Program-made: the position numbers and the translations under genes | IMG/VR virus record: IMGVR_UViG_3300025133_000181 | Coordinates: 1 to 48,437 of that record | Strand: one strand, 5' to 3' | DNA: 48,437 nt | Source: a virus | Part shown: positions 27,247-35,800 of the stretch, in pieces | Position numbering within the stretch: the stretch's first letter is position 1 | Layout: every line of letters starts with the position of its first letter | Notes under the pieces: model-generated | The model's database searches: none | What the model saw: the letters and a program-made list of their open reading frames with translations, nothing else | What the model was told of the DNA's origin: nothing

Positions 27247-27570
27247 TTATCCCCATCTTCTTTTTTTTCTGAGATGTTTATTCCATCTCTTTTTATTAAA
27301 TCCCTTTTTCCAAGATTTACCACCTTTATGAAAAACAATTACTCTTGGACCAGAATGTATACCCCACCTATAACTCATAGTAAATCGTGGGTCTGACCAA
27401 TAATGTCCATGTCCATCTACATAAATATTAACTACTTTTGTAGAATCATTAATAACTATTTGTTTATCTGGTTTTCTATGATGTTCGTTGGAATGTCGTT
27501 TATATCCAAGTGTACTTCCAAGATTAAAACAAAGTATACCAACTAACATAATTTCAAATACTCCTGGCAT
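27247..27570 (-). CDS. Small basic protein with N-terminal membrane anchor
   Basis: A 107-residue protein not recognised. Residues 5-22 are hydrophobic (FEIMLVGILCFNLGSTLG), giving a membrane anchor or signal. Residues 25-60 hold a small beta-rich part (QIVINDSTKVVNIYVDGHGH), followed by Trp/Arg-rich sequence and a strongly basic tail (KKGFNKKRWNKHLRKKRRWG). The charge suggests contact with nucleic acid, lipid head groups or polyanions. It lies three bases from each neighbour in the envelope operon. Confidence 0.6.
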   Translation of the reverse strand: MPGVFEIMLVGILCFNLGSTLGYKRHSNEHHRKPDKQIVINDSTKVVNIYVDGHGHYWSDPRFTMSYRWGIHSGPRVIVFHKGGKSWKKGFNKKRWNKHLRKKRRWG

Positions 27571-27573
27571 CTT

Positions 27574-28020
27574 CTATCCCCAAATAATTCCGTATGTTAA
27601 TACTGAGAATCCAACGACTGGAAGAGCTAATACTCGTTTTCCACCCCACCAAGGAATATCATATCCTAATATATGCCATTTAAAATCTACAGGTTTCCAT
27701 ATAGTATTCTTATTAACATAGTTAAGTGCGAACTCATATAAACAAGTTCCAATCAACCAAGAACCTACACCCAGCAATAAAAACTTTTTAAGTGTTATAT
27801 CTAAAAAGAACGCAATAATCACAGTTCCCCAAATACCAATATTTTCAAATATTCTCCACGCATGATAATCGAATATACCCTTTTCACCTCTGTTAAATTG
27901 ATGACAAATAAGTTTATTTGACTTTTTTCTTGCCTTAGTTGCCCATGTAAATCCTTCCGAAACTCCTTCGGATGTCCAATATAGTATAATTGATAAACAA
28001 AATAAAATTTCTAATATCAT
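27574..28020 (-). CDS. Integral membrane protein, unknown function
   Basis: A 148-residue protein with three or four hydrophobic helices: about 1-15, 58-73 (NIGIWGTVIIAFFLDI), 78-95 (KKFLLLGVGSWLIGTCLY) and 130-147. The segments WTSEGVSEGFTWATKARKK (15-33) and GIFDYHAWRIFENIGIW (48-64) resemble, from memory, a membrane protein family recurring in uncultured marine phage contigs; no function is known to me. The ATG directly follows the stop of the Cys-rich peptide gene (TAAATG), so the two are translationally coupled. Confidence 0.65.
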   Translation of the reverse strand: MILEILFCLSIILYWTSEGVSEGFTWATKARKKSNKLICHQFNRGEKGIFDYHAWRIFENIGIWGTVIIAFFLDITLKKFLLLGVGSWLIGTCLYEFALNYVNKNTIWKPVDFKWHILGYDIPWWGGKRVLALPVVGFSVLTYGIIWG

Positions 28021-28098
28021 TTAATTATCCTCACAACATTTACAATTTTTACAATCACAATTTTTACAATTACATTCTTTACAGTCACAATTTTTCAT
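28021..28098 (-). CDS. 25-residue cysteine-rich peptide (metallothionein-like composition)
   Basis: A very short gene: ATG at 28098, TAA at 28023-28021, preceded by a strong AAAGGAG site. Nine of 25 residues are Cys, in repeated CxC and CxxC steps (CDCKECNCKNCDC, then KNCKCC), with Lys/Asn/Asp/Glu between them and no hydrophobic residue apart from the first Met. Such spacing can bind soft metals (Cu+, Zn2+, Cd2+) or an iron-sulfur cluster. The stop codon abuts the ATG of the next membrane protein, and the gap to the barrel gene upstream is 16 bases, so it belongs to the operon. It is not a random frame: Cys codons are all TGT and the repeat spacing is regular. Metal binding is inferred. Confidence 0.7.
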   Translation of the reverse strand: MKNCDCKECNCKNCDCKNCKCCEDN

Positions 28099-28114
28099 TA
28101 TTTTTCTCCTTTTT

Positions 28115-29383
28115 TTAAAATCCTACAAACTGATAATTTAACCCAACTTTAATATCATAGGCTGGTCTTTCCCAATAATCTAAATATTTTCCTTCGGCGT
28201 AGAATCCTAAATTCTCTTTTAATTTGAATCCAATTACTGCACCGAAATCATAATCCATCCAAATTTCTGTTCCCGCTTCTAAAAATTCAAAGGCCTCAGG
28301 TTCTTTTCCATCTTCATCGTGTTCTTTCCACGCAATTGCGTTATGATAAGAATACTTATCTAACCCATAATGGTAAGGATATACACTTCCCCAAGCGTGT
28401 ATCCAAAAATTCTCTGTGTATTGATACCAATCTAATCCAAGTGATACTGATATTTCTCTTTGACTTCCCAATCCTTTTAACTGATTATCAAACCAATTTT
28501 CTAATAATCCTGGAAAATGATATTGATAAAATTCTCTATCGGACATTGCCATTAGATTTCCATCCACATCAAACCATCTCCAATCATATCCTACCCAACC
28601 AACATATTCACCCGTTCCATTATCATAAATACCAAAAGATGCCCCATCTGGAGAACCATCACCATCAGAATCTATACTATATGATCTATCATCTACACCA
28701 AATTCATCTTCTGCGAAATCCCACCAATCTGAAGAATACCAAGTACTATCAAGAACAGTTGGTGCGAATCCGTATGCTGGATGTGTTCTTGCTCCTACTC
28801 CAACTGAAATATTAAAACTACCATTTTCAGTAATAAATTCTTTTCGTAATCTTAAATCACCTTGACCATATCTTAAATCTTCCATTTCAAAATCTGAATA
28901 TTTTAATTTAAGAATAAACCAATCACCAAGATATCTTAAAAAATATTCTTGTGATTTAAACTTCTCTTCCCACTTACGGTTTTCTTCGTATTTTATTAAA
29001 TACTCAAATCCTTTAACTTTACCAATGGTTGCGGCTTCGTTAGGACTTACTTCATTTCCTTTATACCAATCTCCACCTACACCAGCATTCTTAACACCTC
29101 GTTTTGGTTCGTAATTAAATCGTGCAATTTTTCGTATTCCAAATGACAAATCAAAATCTGGTTCTAAATCCATTTCTTTTTTATGAACTTGTAGTTCACC
29201 ATTTAACCAATTTTCCATTCCCGTTTCAGGGTCAATCATTGAAAGTGAATATCTATCATCTTCCCATTTTGGTGAAGATAGATTGAATCCGGCATAAACT
29301 GTGGAATACTTAAAAAAGTTTACTATAAGATCTTGAGCAAATAACGAAGTTGATAAGAGCATTCCAATTAACAATCTTTTCAT
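28115..29383 (-). CDS. Outer-membrane beta-barrel-like protein with signal peptide
   Basis: A 422-residue protein. A classic signal peptide (MKRLLIGMLLSTSLFA, cut before QD) is followed by alternating amphipathic strands rich in Tyr/Trp/Phe, for example QEYFLRYLGDWFILKLKYSD and NISVGVGARTHPAYGF, and the protein ends GLNYQFVGF with a terminal aromatic, as in outer-membrane proteins. A Asp/Gly stretch near 235-250 (DSDGDGSPDGASFG) looks calcium-binding. The segment SFGIRKIARFNYE (80-92) resembles, from memory, a protein family found near tail genes in uncultured marine phages. It may be inserted in the host outer membrane (superinfection exclusion, uptake or lysis), but virion location cannot be excluded. 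RBS CTGGAGAT. Confidence 0.7.
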   Translation of the reverse strand: MKRLLIGMLLSTSLFAQDLIVNFFKYSTVYAGFNLSSPKWEDDRYSLSMIDPETGMENWLNGELQVHKKEMDLEPDFDLSFGIRKIARFNYEPKRGVKNAGVGGDWYKGNEVSPNEAATIGKVKGFEYLIKYEENRKWEEKFKSQEYFLRYLGDWFILKLKYSDFEMEDLRYGQGDLRLRKEFITENGSFNISVGVGARTHPAYGFAPTVLDSTWYSSDWWDFAEDEFGVDDRSYSIDSDGDGSPDGASFGIYDNGTGEYVGWVGYDWRWFDVDGNLMAMSDREFYQYHFPGLLENWFDNQLKGLGSQREISVSLGLDWYQYTENFWIHAWGSVYPYHYGLDKYSYHNAIAWKEHDEDGKEPEAFEFLEAGTEIWMDYDFGAVIGFKLKENLGFYAEGKYLDYWERPAYDIKVGLNYQFVGF

Positions 29384-29412
29384 TTTTATCTCCAGTTTAG
29401 AATTATTTTATA

Positions 29413-29423
29413 ACTATAAATAT
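29413..29423. promoter_or_regulatory. ACTATAAATAT motif, copy 3
   Basis: About 30 bases upstream of the beta-barrel gene start (29383). On the minus strand it reads ATATTTATAGT, directly followed by TATAAAAT, which could itself serve as a -10 box for that gene. Confidence 0.38.
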
Positions 29424-29854
29424 TAATTTTTTACAGAAATCTCATCTGCTACTGCATGAAGGCTTTGCTTTTCCTTTTTAGTAAGTTTATCAGTTGATTT
29501 TGACAAATAACCTTTTTTTCTCCCTTCCTCAAAACAAGGATCACACATAGATCCAGAAGATAATTTTTTTTCTAATGTTAAGTCTTTTAGTTTTTCGTTG
29601 GGAACAACCATCTTCGTTCCTCTATCAGTCATATAAAATACTGTCCTTGTTATTCCAACTCTCACGATTCTGGCTTCTCTTCCGCTTATATAGATAATAT
29701 CATCATTATTAAAATTATTACCCATAAAAACTTGCATCCCTTGAATCATATTTATAATTGATTCCTTAAAAAAGAAACCCAATCCAAATGTAACTACTAT
29801 CCAACCATAATGCCCTATGAGTTTCTCAATAAGACCTTGCGCCTGGGCGTCCAT
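29423..29854 (-). CDS. Truncated MscS-like (mechanosensitive channel) protein
   Basis: A 143-residue protein. Residues 16-45 (GWIVVTFGLGFFFKESIINM then IQGMQVFMGN) match the pore-lining TM3 of MscS, and 46-95 match the beta domain that follows it: FNNDDIIYISGREARIVRVG (48-67), ITRTVFYMTD, then the family signature VPNEKLKDL (84-92). The TM1-TM2 sensor helices and the C-terminal cage are absent. Instead there is CDPC (104-107) and a Lys-rich tail. In host MscS channels these parts gate ion release under osmotic stress; here a minimal channel or a subunit mixing with host MscS is possible. It heads the envelope island, with a CTGGAG ribosome site. Confidence 0.75.
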   Translation of the reverse strand: MDAQAQGLIEKLIGHYGWIVVTFGLGFFFKESIINMIQGMQVFMGNNFNNDDIIYISGREARIVRVGITRTVFYMTDRGTKMVVPNEKLKDLTLEKKLSSGSMCDPCFEEGRKKGYLSKSTDKLTKKEKQSLHAVADEISVKN

Positions 29855-29891
29855 TGTTATTTCTCCAGTTAATTAATTATACTTTTAGTCT

Positions 29892-29902
29892 ACTATAAAT
29901 AT
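29892..29902. promoter_or_regulatory. ACTATAAATAT motif, copy 4
   Basis: About 40 bases upstream of the MscS-like gene start (29854), in the 63-base gap before the envelope island. Same core as copy 3. Confidence 0.4.
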
Positions 29903-29917
29903 AATATATACTGTGAA

Positions 29918-30997
29918 TTAAACATCAAACCTTAAAACAAAAGACATAGCTAAATCATTTTCATTTCTAATAGGTCTTGATGTTCTACCAACAACCAACA
30001 GATCATTATTATCATTATACAAACCAATAGTAGTAACATATGGTTGAAATTGTGAATGTGTAACAAAATTTTCTACAAGTTGAGTGGCCTGGTAGCTCGA
30101 TGAAAATGAACCAGTTGAATTATAACCACCACTTGGATTATCTCCTGGTGGAAAATAATAACGAGGTTCTGCTCCTTCTACAACTGTAACACTACCACTT
30201 CTCTGATAAGTAAGACTTACATTTCTGGAAGTATTAAATTGTCCTGGATCCGCTATAACTGTATATTCATGTTGATAAATTGTATGAGTTGATCTGTAAT
30301 CTATTTCAAATCCATCTGTTCCAGTTCCTTGTCCAACATCTTTATAAGAACCTGTATCAGTAATTACTATCATTCCCGTATCATAAAATACATTTCCTAC
30401 AACACTTCCACTACCTTCTGATGTCCATGATTTATTTGGAAATTTAAAACTACTACTTTTAAAGGCCGCATAACTTGATGAATAATTCCAATCATAAAGA
30501 TTACCATCTCCATCATCCTTAATTGTAAAAGTTATATCTGTGCTATTGTCTGTTACAGTAACTGATTTAGGTTTTATTTCCTCACCAAACAAATCTTGTG
30601 GAACTGAAATAACAGAGCATGAATCGTGTAAAAGTCTATATTGTTTGTTTGGATTTGTTGGACCATAACTTAGAAATGGTTCTTTTCTTCCAGATGATTT
30701 AGGAAGTTTTGGATTTTTACTAAATCTTTCGTAATAAAGATTGTTTATGGAATAGTAAAGTGGTAAAGAATAATAAGTTCCACAACTATAAGGTTCTTTT
30801 TTAAAGCTTGCAGATAAAGAATTATAAACTCCAAAACTTTGAGATGCTGCAGAAGCTGTTGTAAAATTATGGTGACTTCCACTAACCCCCCTTAAACCAT
30901 ATACACCACTTCCACTATCTACATTAGTAAATTGGAATCTTTTGTATGTTTTAAAAGGTTCAATGGAAACGTCTTGCGGATGGACATTTCTTAACAT
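29918..30997 (-). CDS. Virion structural protein (C-terminal YVTTIGLYND family), copy A
   Basis: A 359-residue Ser/Tyr/Gly-rich protein. The last 50 residues (YVTTIGLYNDNNDLLVVGRT, ending FVLRFDV) are homologous to the end of the protein at 31017-32045. The rest is beta-rich with no signal peptide or membrane helix. I recall the C-terminal phrase from structural genes of marine T4-like phages; the exact role is unknown. It lies 19 bases downstream of its paralogue and is probably cotranslated with it. Confidence 0.7.
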   Translation of the reverse strand: MLRNVHPQDVSIEPFKTYKRFQFTNVDSGSGVYGLRGVSGSHHNFTTASAASQSFGVYNSLSASFKKEPYSCGTYYSLPLYYSINNLYYERFSKNPKLPKSSGRKEPFLSYGPTNPNKQYRLLHDSCSVISVPQDLFGEEIKPKSVTVTDNSTDITFTIKDDGDGNLYDWNYSSSYAAFKSSSFKFPNKSWTSEGSGSVVGNVFYDTGMIVITDTGSYKDVGQGTGTDGFEIDYRSTHTIYQHEYTVIADPGQFNTSRNVSLTYQRSGSVTVVEGAEPRYYFPPGDNPSGGYNSTGSFSSSYQATQLVENFVTHSQFQPYVTTIGLYNDNNDLLVVGRTSRPIRNENDLAMSFVLRFDV

Positions 30998-31016
30998 AAA
31001 GTTTGCCCCCTATCAA

Positions 31017-32045
31017 TTAAAAGTCAAGTTTAACTTTTATAAGAGCTTCCCTCGAATAAGATTTAAGAACTGGTTGACTCAATTTAGCAACTGCCAATAA
31101 TTCATTTGCATCATTGTAAAGACCAACAGTTGTAATATATGTTTTTGGATCTTTAAAGAATGTAGCATTTGTAAATGTACCATCAGATGCTGTGAAAAAA
31201 GTTGGATTATTACTAAAATTAAATTCTTTATTTCCTGCTCTACAGAAAAAATGAGTGGAAGAAAGTCTTTCTTCTCTACGGGCTTGAAATTTACCACCTT
31301 GTATTATTGAATTAAGAAGTTTATGTGAATTATCAGCATTTGTATCTGATGTAGTAACTGTAGTAATATCTGCCACTAAACTATCCAGTTGAGCTGCATT
31401 TAATACAAGCAACCCTAAATCAGGATAAAATAATCCAATTCCACCACCGGCCTGTGATGCGGCTGCTGTTTTTGTAGAAGTAGTACCACTTTGGATTGAA
31501 CCGCTCACTACATTAAATACTCTACCACCTATTCCAGAAGTTGGATTAGTAGTAGCTCCACTATCATCAATTAATTTAACGAGATTTGCTCCACTATCTA
31601 ACCAAAGTTCCCAGTTACCTGGATCTAACCTTTCTCTCATTCTTGCCCGTTTCAATGAAATAGCGTAAAAATGTTTAGAGGTTGTATCTCCTGCATATGT
31701 GAATTTATCTACATTTGGACCCAATAGTAAATTAACAAGTTGTGCGTGAATTGCAGCGGAAGCTCTATTACCAGTTGCTGATCCTCGTGTTCCTTTTGAA
31801 CCACTACCCTCAAGGTGTCCATAAGTAACAGAATATTGAATTTCTGCCTCACTATCTGACGCCGGGTCTGTTTTATATGCATCATAAAAATATAATCCTG
31901 TACTTGAACTCTGTGCAGACTGGCTATACGCGGTAGATAATGTATTTACTCCCGTACTCCAAATACCAGAAGATATAGTAGACTTAATATTCTTTACTAC
32001 ATCATTTTCTGCGTTAAATAATTTAAATGCTCCTGATAATGCCAT
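31017..32045 (-). CDS. Virion structural protein (YITTVGLYND family), copy B
   Basis: A 342-residue protein. The N-terminus has FKLFNAENDVVKNIKSTISS; the middle contains SKHFYAISLKRARMRERLDP (residues about 123-142) and a conserved GLLVLNAAQLD; the end is YITTVGLYNDANELLAVAKL then SREALIKVKLDF. The C-terminus matches the downstream paralogue, which has diverged strongly elsewhere. Composition (Ser/Thr/Ala-rich, no cysteine pairs) fits an extracellular virion part. AAGGAG supports the ATG. Likely baseplate or tail associated from its position. Confidence 0.72.
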   Translation of the reverse strand: MALSGAFKLFNAENDVVKNIKSTISSGIWSTGVNTLSTAYSQSAQSSSTGLYFYDAYKTDPASDSEAEIQYSVTYGHLEGSGSKGTRGSATGNRASAAIHAQLVNLLLGPNVDKFTYAGDTTSKHFYAISLKRARMRERLDPGNWELWLDSGANLVKLIDDSGATTNPTSGIGGRVFNVVSGSIQSGTTSTKTAAASQAGGGIGLFYPDLGLLVLNAAQLDSLVADITTVTTSDTNADNSHKLLNSIIQGGKFQARREERLSSTHFFCRAGNKEFNFSNNPTFFTASDGTFTNATFFKDPKTYITTVGLYNDANELLAVAKLSQPVLKSYSREALIKVKLDF

Positions 32046-32105
32046 TGTTACTTCTCCTTATATAGTTCTTCTTAACTCACGTTTCCACGATTATGGGGGA
32101 TTGAA

Positions 32106-32771
32106 TTATCCACTCCCACCACTTGGACTTCCTTGATCAGTCTTATTAACAGTTACAGTTAAAGTAGTCGTTGCTCCAGTTTGATTACCTACAATAGTAA
32201 TCTGAGTAGATTTTTGAGCTGGACTTGAAAATGTCTGTGGAAGTACTCTTGCTGTCAACCCACTTACATTCTGACTTTGCGTCAATTCTTCATCACTTAA
32301 AGTAACAGGTACTAACGGTGCAGATGGACTTGGTGCTGCAGTTGCAACTTGAAGTGTTGCCACCGTAGTGTCATGTAAAATAAAAGTATATCCCTGTTCA
32401 GAATCAGTTGAATTTAATGTTCCGGGTTGTATTAATTCACCATTTCCACCACCTTGACTGAAATTCATAGAAGCTACCGCAACATCAAGAATAGGTAATC
32501 TTGATGTTTCTTTTGGTAAAGTTACAAGTTTATATTTCATAACTTGTGTTTCATCTGCTACTGGTTCTAGCAAAGGCATATTTTCTATAACTGATCCATA
32601 ATAGTTAGTTCCATTGGGATGTGATGTATCCCAAAGACGATAATCTATCTCGTCATCTGCTATTGCAAATTTTGTTACTGCAAATTCGTTTCTACCTCTT
32701 GATAACAGTTCTCTACCACGCTTGGTAAGAACTGCATCTATCGTAATAGTTGTATTATTAAGAAATCCCAT
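32106..32771 (-). CDS. Virion structural protein
   Basis: A 221-residue protein. The N-terminal half (MGFLNNTTITIDAVLTKRGR, then KFAIADDEIDYRLWDTSHPN and MPLLEPVADE) belongs to a family seen next to baseplate genes in marine T4-like phages, as far as I recall. The C-terminal half (after about 125) is a Thr/Val/Ser-rich Ig-like stretch ending GSPSGGSG. The long leader (32772-32880) holds an inverted repeat and an ATAAATAT motif, so a new transcript probably starts here. Confidence 0.68.
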   Translation of the reverse strand: MGFLNNTTITIDAVLTKRGRELLSRGRNEFAVTKFAIADDEIDYRLWDTSHPNGTNYYGSVIENMPLLEPVADETQVMKYKLVTLPKETSRLPILDVAVASMNFSQGGGNGELIQPGTLNSTDSEQGYTFILHDTTVATLQVATAAPSPSAPLVPVTLSDEELTQSQNVSGLTARVLPQTFSSPAQKSTQITIVGNQTGATTTLTVTVNKTDQGSPSGGSG

Positions 32772-32820
32772 TTTTGTCTCCTAAATATAGATTTTTTTTG
32801 TTTTTAAACTGGAGTTTAAA

Positions 32821-32862
32821 TTTGATAGTGAATAAAACTTTCTCACTTATAAATATATCAAA
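32821..32862. other. Interrupted inverted repeat in the leader of the 32771 gene
   Basis: TTTGATAGTGA (32821-32831) pairs with TCACT (32843-32847) plus TATCAAA (32856-32862), leaving an 8-base bulge that contains the ATAAATAT motif. It may fold in RNA or act as a two-part operator. The gap 32772-32880 holds no other gene. Confidence 0.45.
32845..32856. promoter_or_regulatory. ACTTATAAATAT motif, copy 5
   Basis: About 75 bases upstream of the leftward start at 32771 and inside the inverted repeat at 32821-32862. The core TATAAATA is an exact T4-late-type box but lies on the plus strand. Confidence 0.4.
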
Positions 32863-32880
32863 CTCTAATTTTTCGTAGTT

Positions 32881-35800
32881 TTACTTAACTTTAAGCTTAG
32901 ATTCTCCAGGTTCTGATGTTACTAATGTAGTTGGTGAAGTTACGATTATGGAAACTGGTTCTTCTAAATCTAAAGTTGTCTTTTTTGTCTGTTGACACCC
33001 TAAATATGCCAATCTAAAAAATGCGTTATCATATCCAACACTCCGTTTATCACTTCTATGTAATGACCGAGAAGAATAATTTCTTCGGTCTGTATCCCAA
33101 ACGTATCCGTGATCTGCTAAAGCAGTGTTAGAAGATGCATAGAAAAATTTATATTCATAATTGTGTTCTGAAAGTACTGATCCAGTTACATTTGGTTGTA
33201 AAACTTCTTTAAATATCTTTTCAGGACCACCTATTGTTATTCTAGCATCACCCCATCTTTCTTCGCCTCCACCCCATCCGGCAGTAGATGATGAAAGATT
33301 ATATATGGAGGCTCCCCACAATGAAGATGTAACAAAACCACTATAAACATCATATGAACCACTTACATCTGCGGTATCAAAGAAACTGGCTGATCCTTGT
33401 AAGTTTATTAGTGACCCAGATGCCGTAGGTACGGCCTGTGGTATTGATGCAGACATTGGAAGTGTTTCTGCAGATGCAGATTGTGCATACATAGGAACAG
33501 TACCTCTAACCACCAAATCTTCAAATGAAGGTTTTTTACCAATCACTTCCTTTTTTCGTTCAAGTATATTTGGTTCTATTAATAATCCAACACTTGCACG
33601 GGCTCTTGCAGGAACAAACGCTCTTAATTGATCAAAGAGTGATGTATCATAATATCGTATCAACCTAATATAATCCCAAAAACTATTTGGTGTAAGATAT
33701 TTTTGCCAATAAGTTGTAGACACATCTTCAAGTTGTCTATATCTATATTTGTATTTATCTCGTGGATCCCCAATATATTGGTCAAAATCTAAATTTGCAA
33801 CTGACCGAATTATATCTTCATTAATAACACTAGTTGGTGAAAAATAAATTCCAAGTTTATTAGAATCAAGTGCAGATAAATCATATGAACTAAGTTCGGA
33901 TCTCTTATCAACAGACAAACCACCAAACGACAATTTACTATTTTCCAATCTAATTTTATTTGATACTATCCTATTTGGGCCCATATTTGGAATTAACATT
34001 TGTTCTTCATCTACTACTGAACTAAAATGTGGTGAAATACCTGATGTATATCCTTGTGCACTTCCTGTCTGTATATAAGATTGGTCTGCACTTGTATCTC
34101 GAATATCACCATCACTATTTAACGCCTTATCATCATCAAAAGAATATCGTAATACCAAATCCGTCCATGAAGCTGAAGCGTGATTTCCAGCAAAAGATTT
34201 AGGAGCCTTTACATGATTATCAAAATGTGATTCTGATAAAGCTGAATTCCAATAACGAAATTCCATCATAGAACCACTAAATTGATTACCAAAATCATCA
34301 CTTGATTTGCCACCAATATATGCAGTTTCATTTCCTACAAACGAACTATTCCATGATGAACTTGTTGCCCCATCAATAGACATTGTTGTATAAGATTCTA
34401 AATAAATCTTACTTCTACCCGCATCATACTTCTTAACATATAATCTATAATCAACTTGCTGTGAAGTAGTATCTGTTGTTAATTGTGCTCCACTTGATGA
34501 AACACGATTTAACATTACAGAATAGAATTCACCATCATATATTGGTAAAGCTGAAGATGAAAGTTCTGTGGCACTTCCTGCAGAAGCATTTAATACAAAC
34601 GAAACAAACCCATAATTATCTGCCGAACCATTATCTTTTAATCGTATAGCAAAACCATCAGCAGTTCCTGCTTGAAATAAAGTTTGGTTAGAACCGCTCG
34701 CAGCTTTAAATCTAAATTCTATTGTATCTGGTTTTCTTCCACTATTAGTATCATTTGCCCAAGTTGTCTGAATATATTGTCCGGCTTTAAAATCTATTGC
34801 TTTAGTAAAATTTCTATCTATAAAATATGCTGGTTTATTTGTATCTGGGTCAGGACCACCATATTCTTTAACTCTTAAAATACTTGATGGGATACCATAA
34901 CAATTTATCAACCCCTTAAATGAACGGATAGTTCCACGAGTTTTAAGGAAAAAGGGCATATTATTTATCATTCTTTTCCATATTTCTCGTGATATATCTC
35001 TCTGTGACGTAGTAGAATAGGTAGAAAATGAATCTACATTAGAAGATCCAGTTGCTTCCTGACCAAGTAAATATCTTGGCAAATCAATTAAATCAGTACC
35101 ATCATTAAGATAAAATCCAAGAGAAGTTCCAACAGCGTATATTAAATCTCTTGATAAACCTTCAGTTAATTTTTGTCGTCTATCATATATTTGAGGAATT
35201 TCATTTATGTATGACCAAATATTATCAAAATGTTCTCCAGTCATATTAAAAAAAGTATGAAATGGTGCATTTCGTGTATCATTTAATATATGATCAGGAA
35301 GATTACTTAATAATCTATTTTTATTATTTCTATCATATAAAGATGCAGAATTTATTTGTTCATTATACCAAGTTGTCGCTTCCGATGCAGTAGTTGGATA
35401 TATACTATATGGAAACAAGGCAGTACCAATTCCTCCTGCTTTTGGCCATGCATTATCAAAAAATTCTCCAATTGAACTTGAAATATAAGATGAACTCTGA
35501 TAATACATATAATTTTCAAATGGAACAAATTCATTCTTTATCTTTCTAACTTTCATTGCCAAACTTGCGGTTTGAGCATAAGTTAATGAACCAGAAATAC
35601 CACTTAATGAATTACTTTGACTTTCATATAATTCTATCTTCTGTAATTTCGTTTTAAAGTTTTTTAATCTATCCTCTATAGAACTAAAATGTACAAAATT
35701 ATCCCACTGTCTATAATCTATCCCTGTAAGTTCTATGCTTTCCATAAAACTACCACTTATTATTTCATTTTCTATAGCCTCTTTTATATTTGTATCACTT

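Noticed and set aside
26978-27331. 117-residue plus-strand frame with Ser/Cys/Phe-rich sequence
   Set aside because: Antisense to the MshEN-like gene, whose motifs are clear; no supporting signal.
28336-28815. 159-residue plus-strand frame
   Set aside because: Antisense to the beta-barrel gene, no ribosome site, His/Leu/Ile-rich sequence typical of AT-rich shadow frames.
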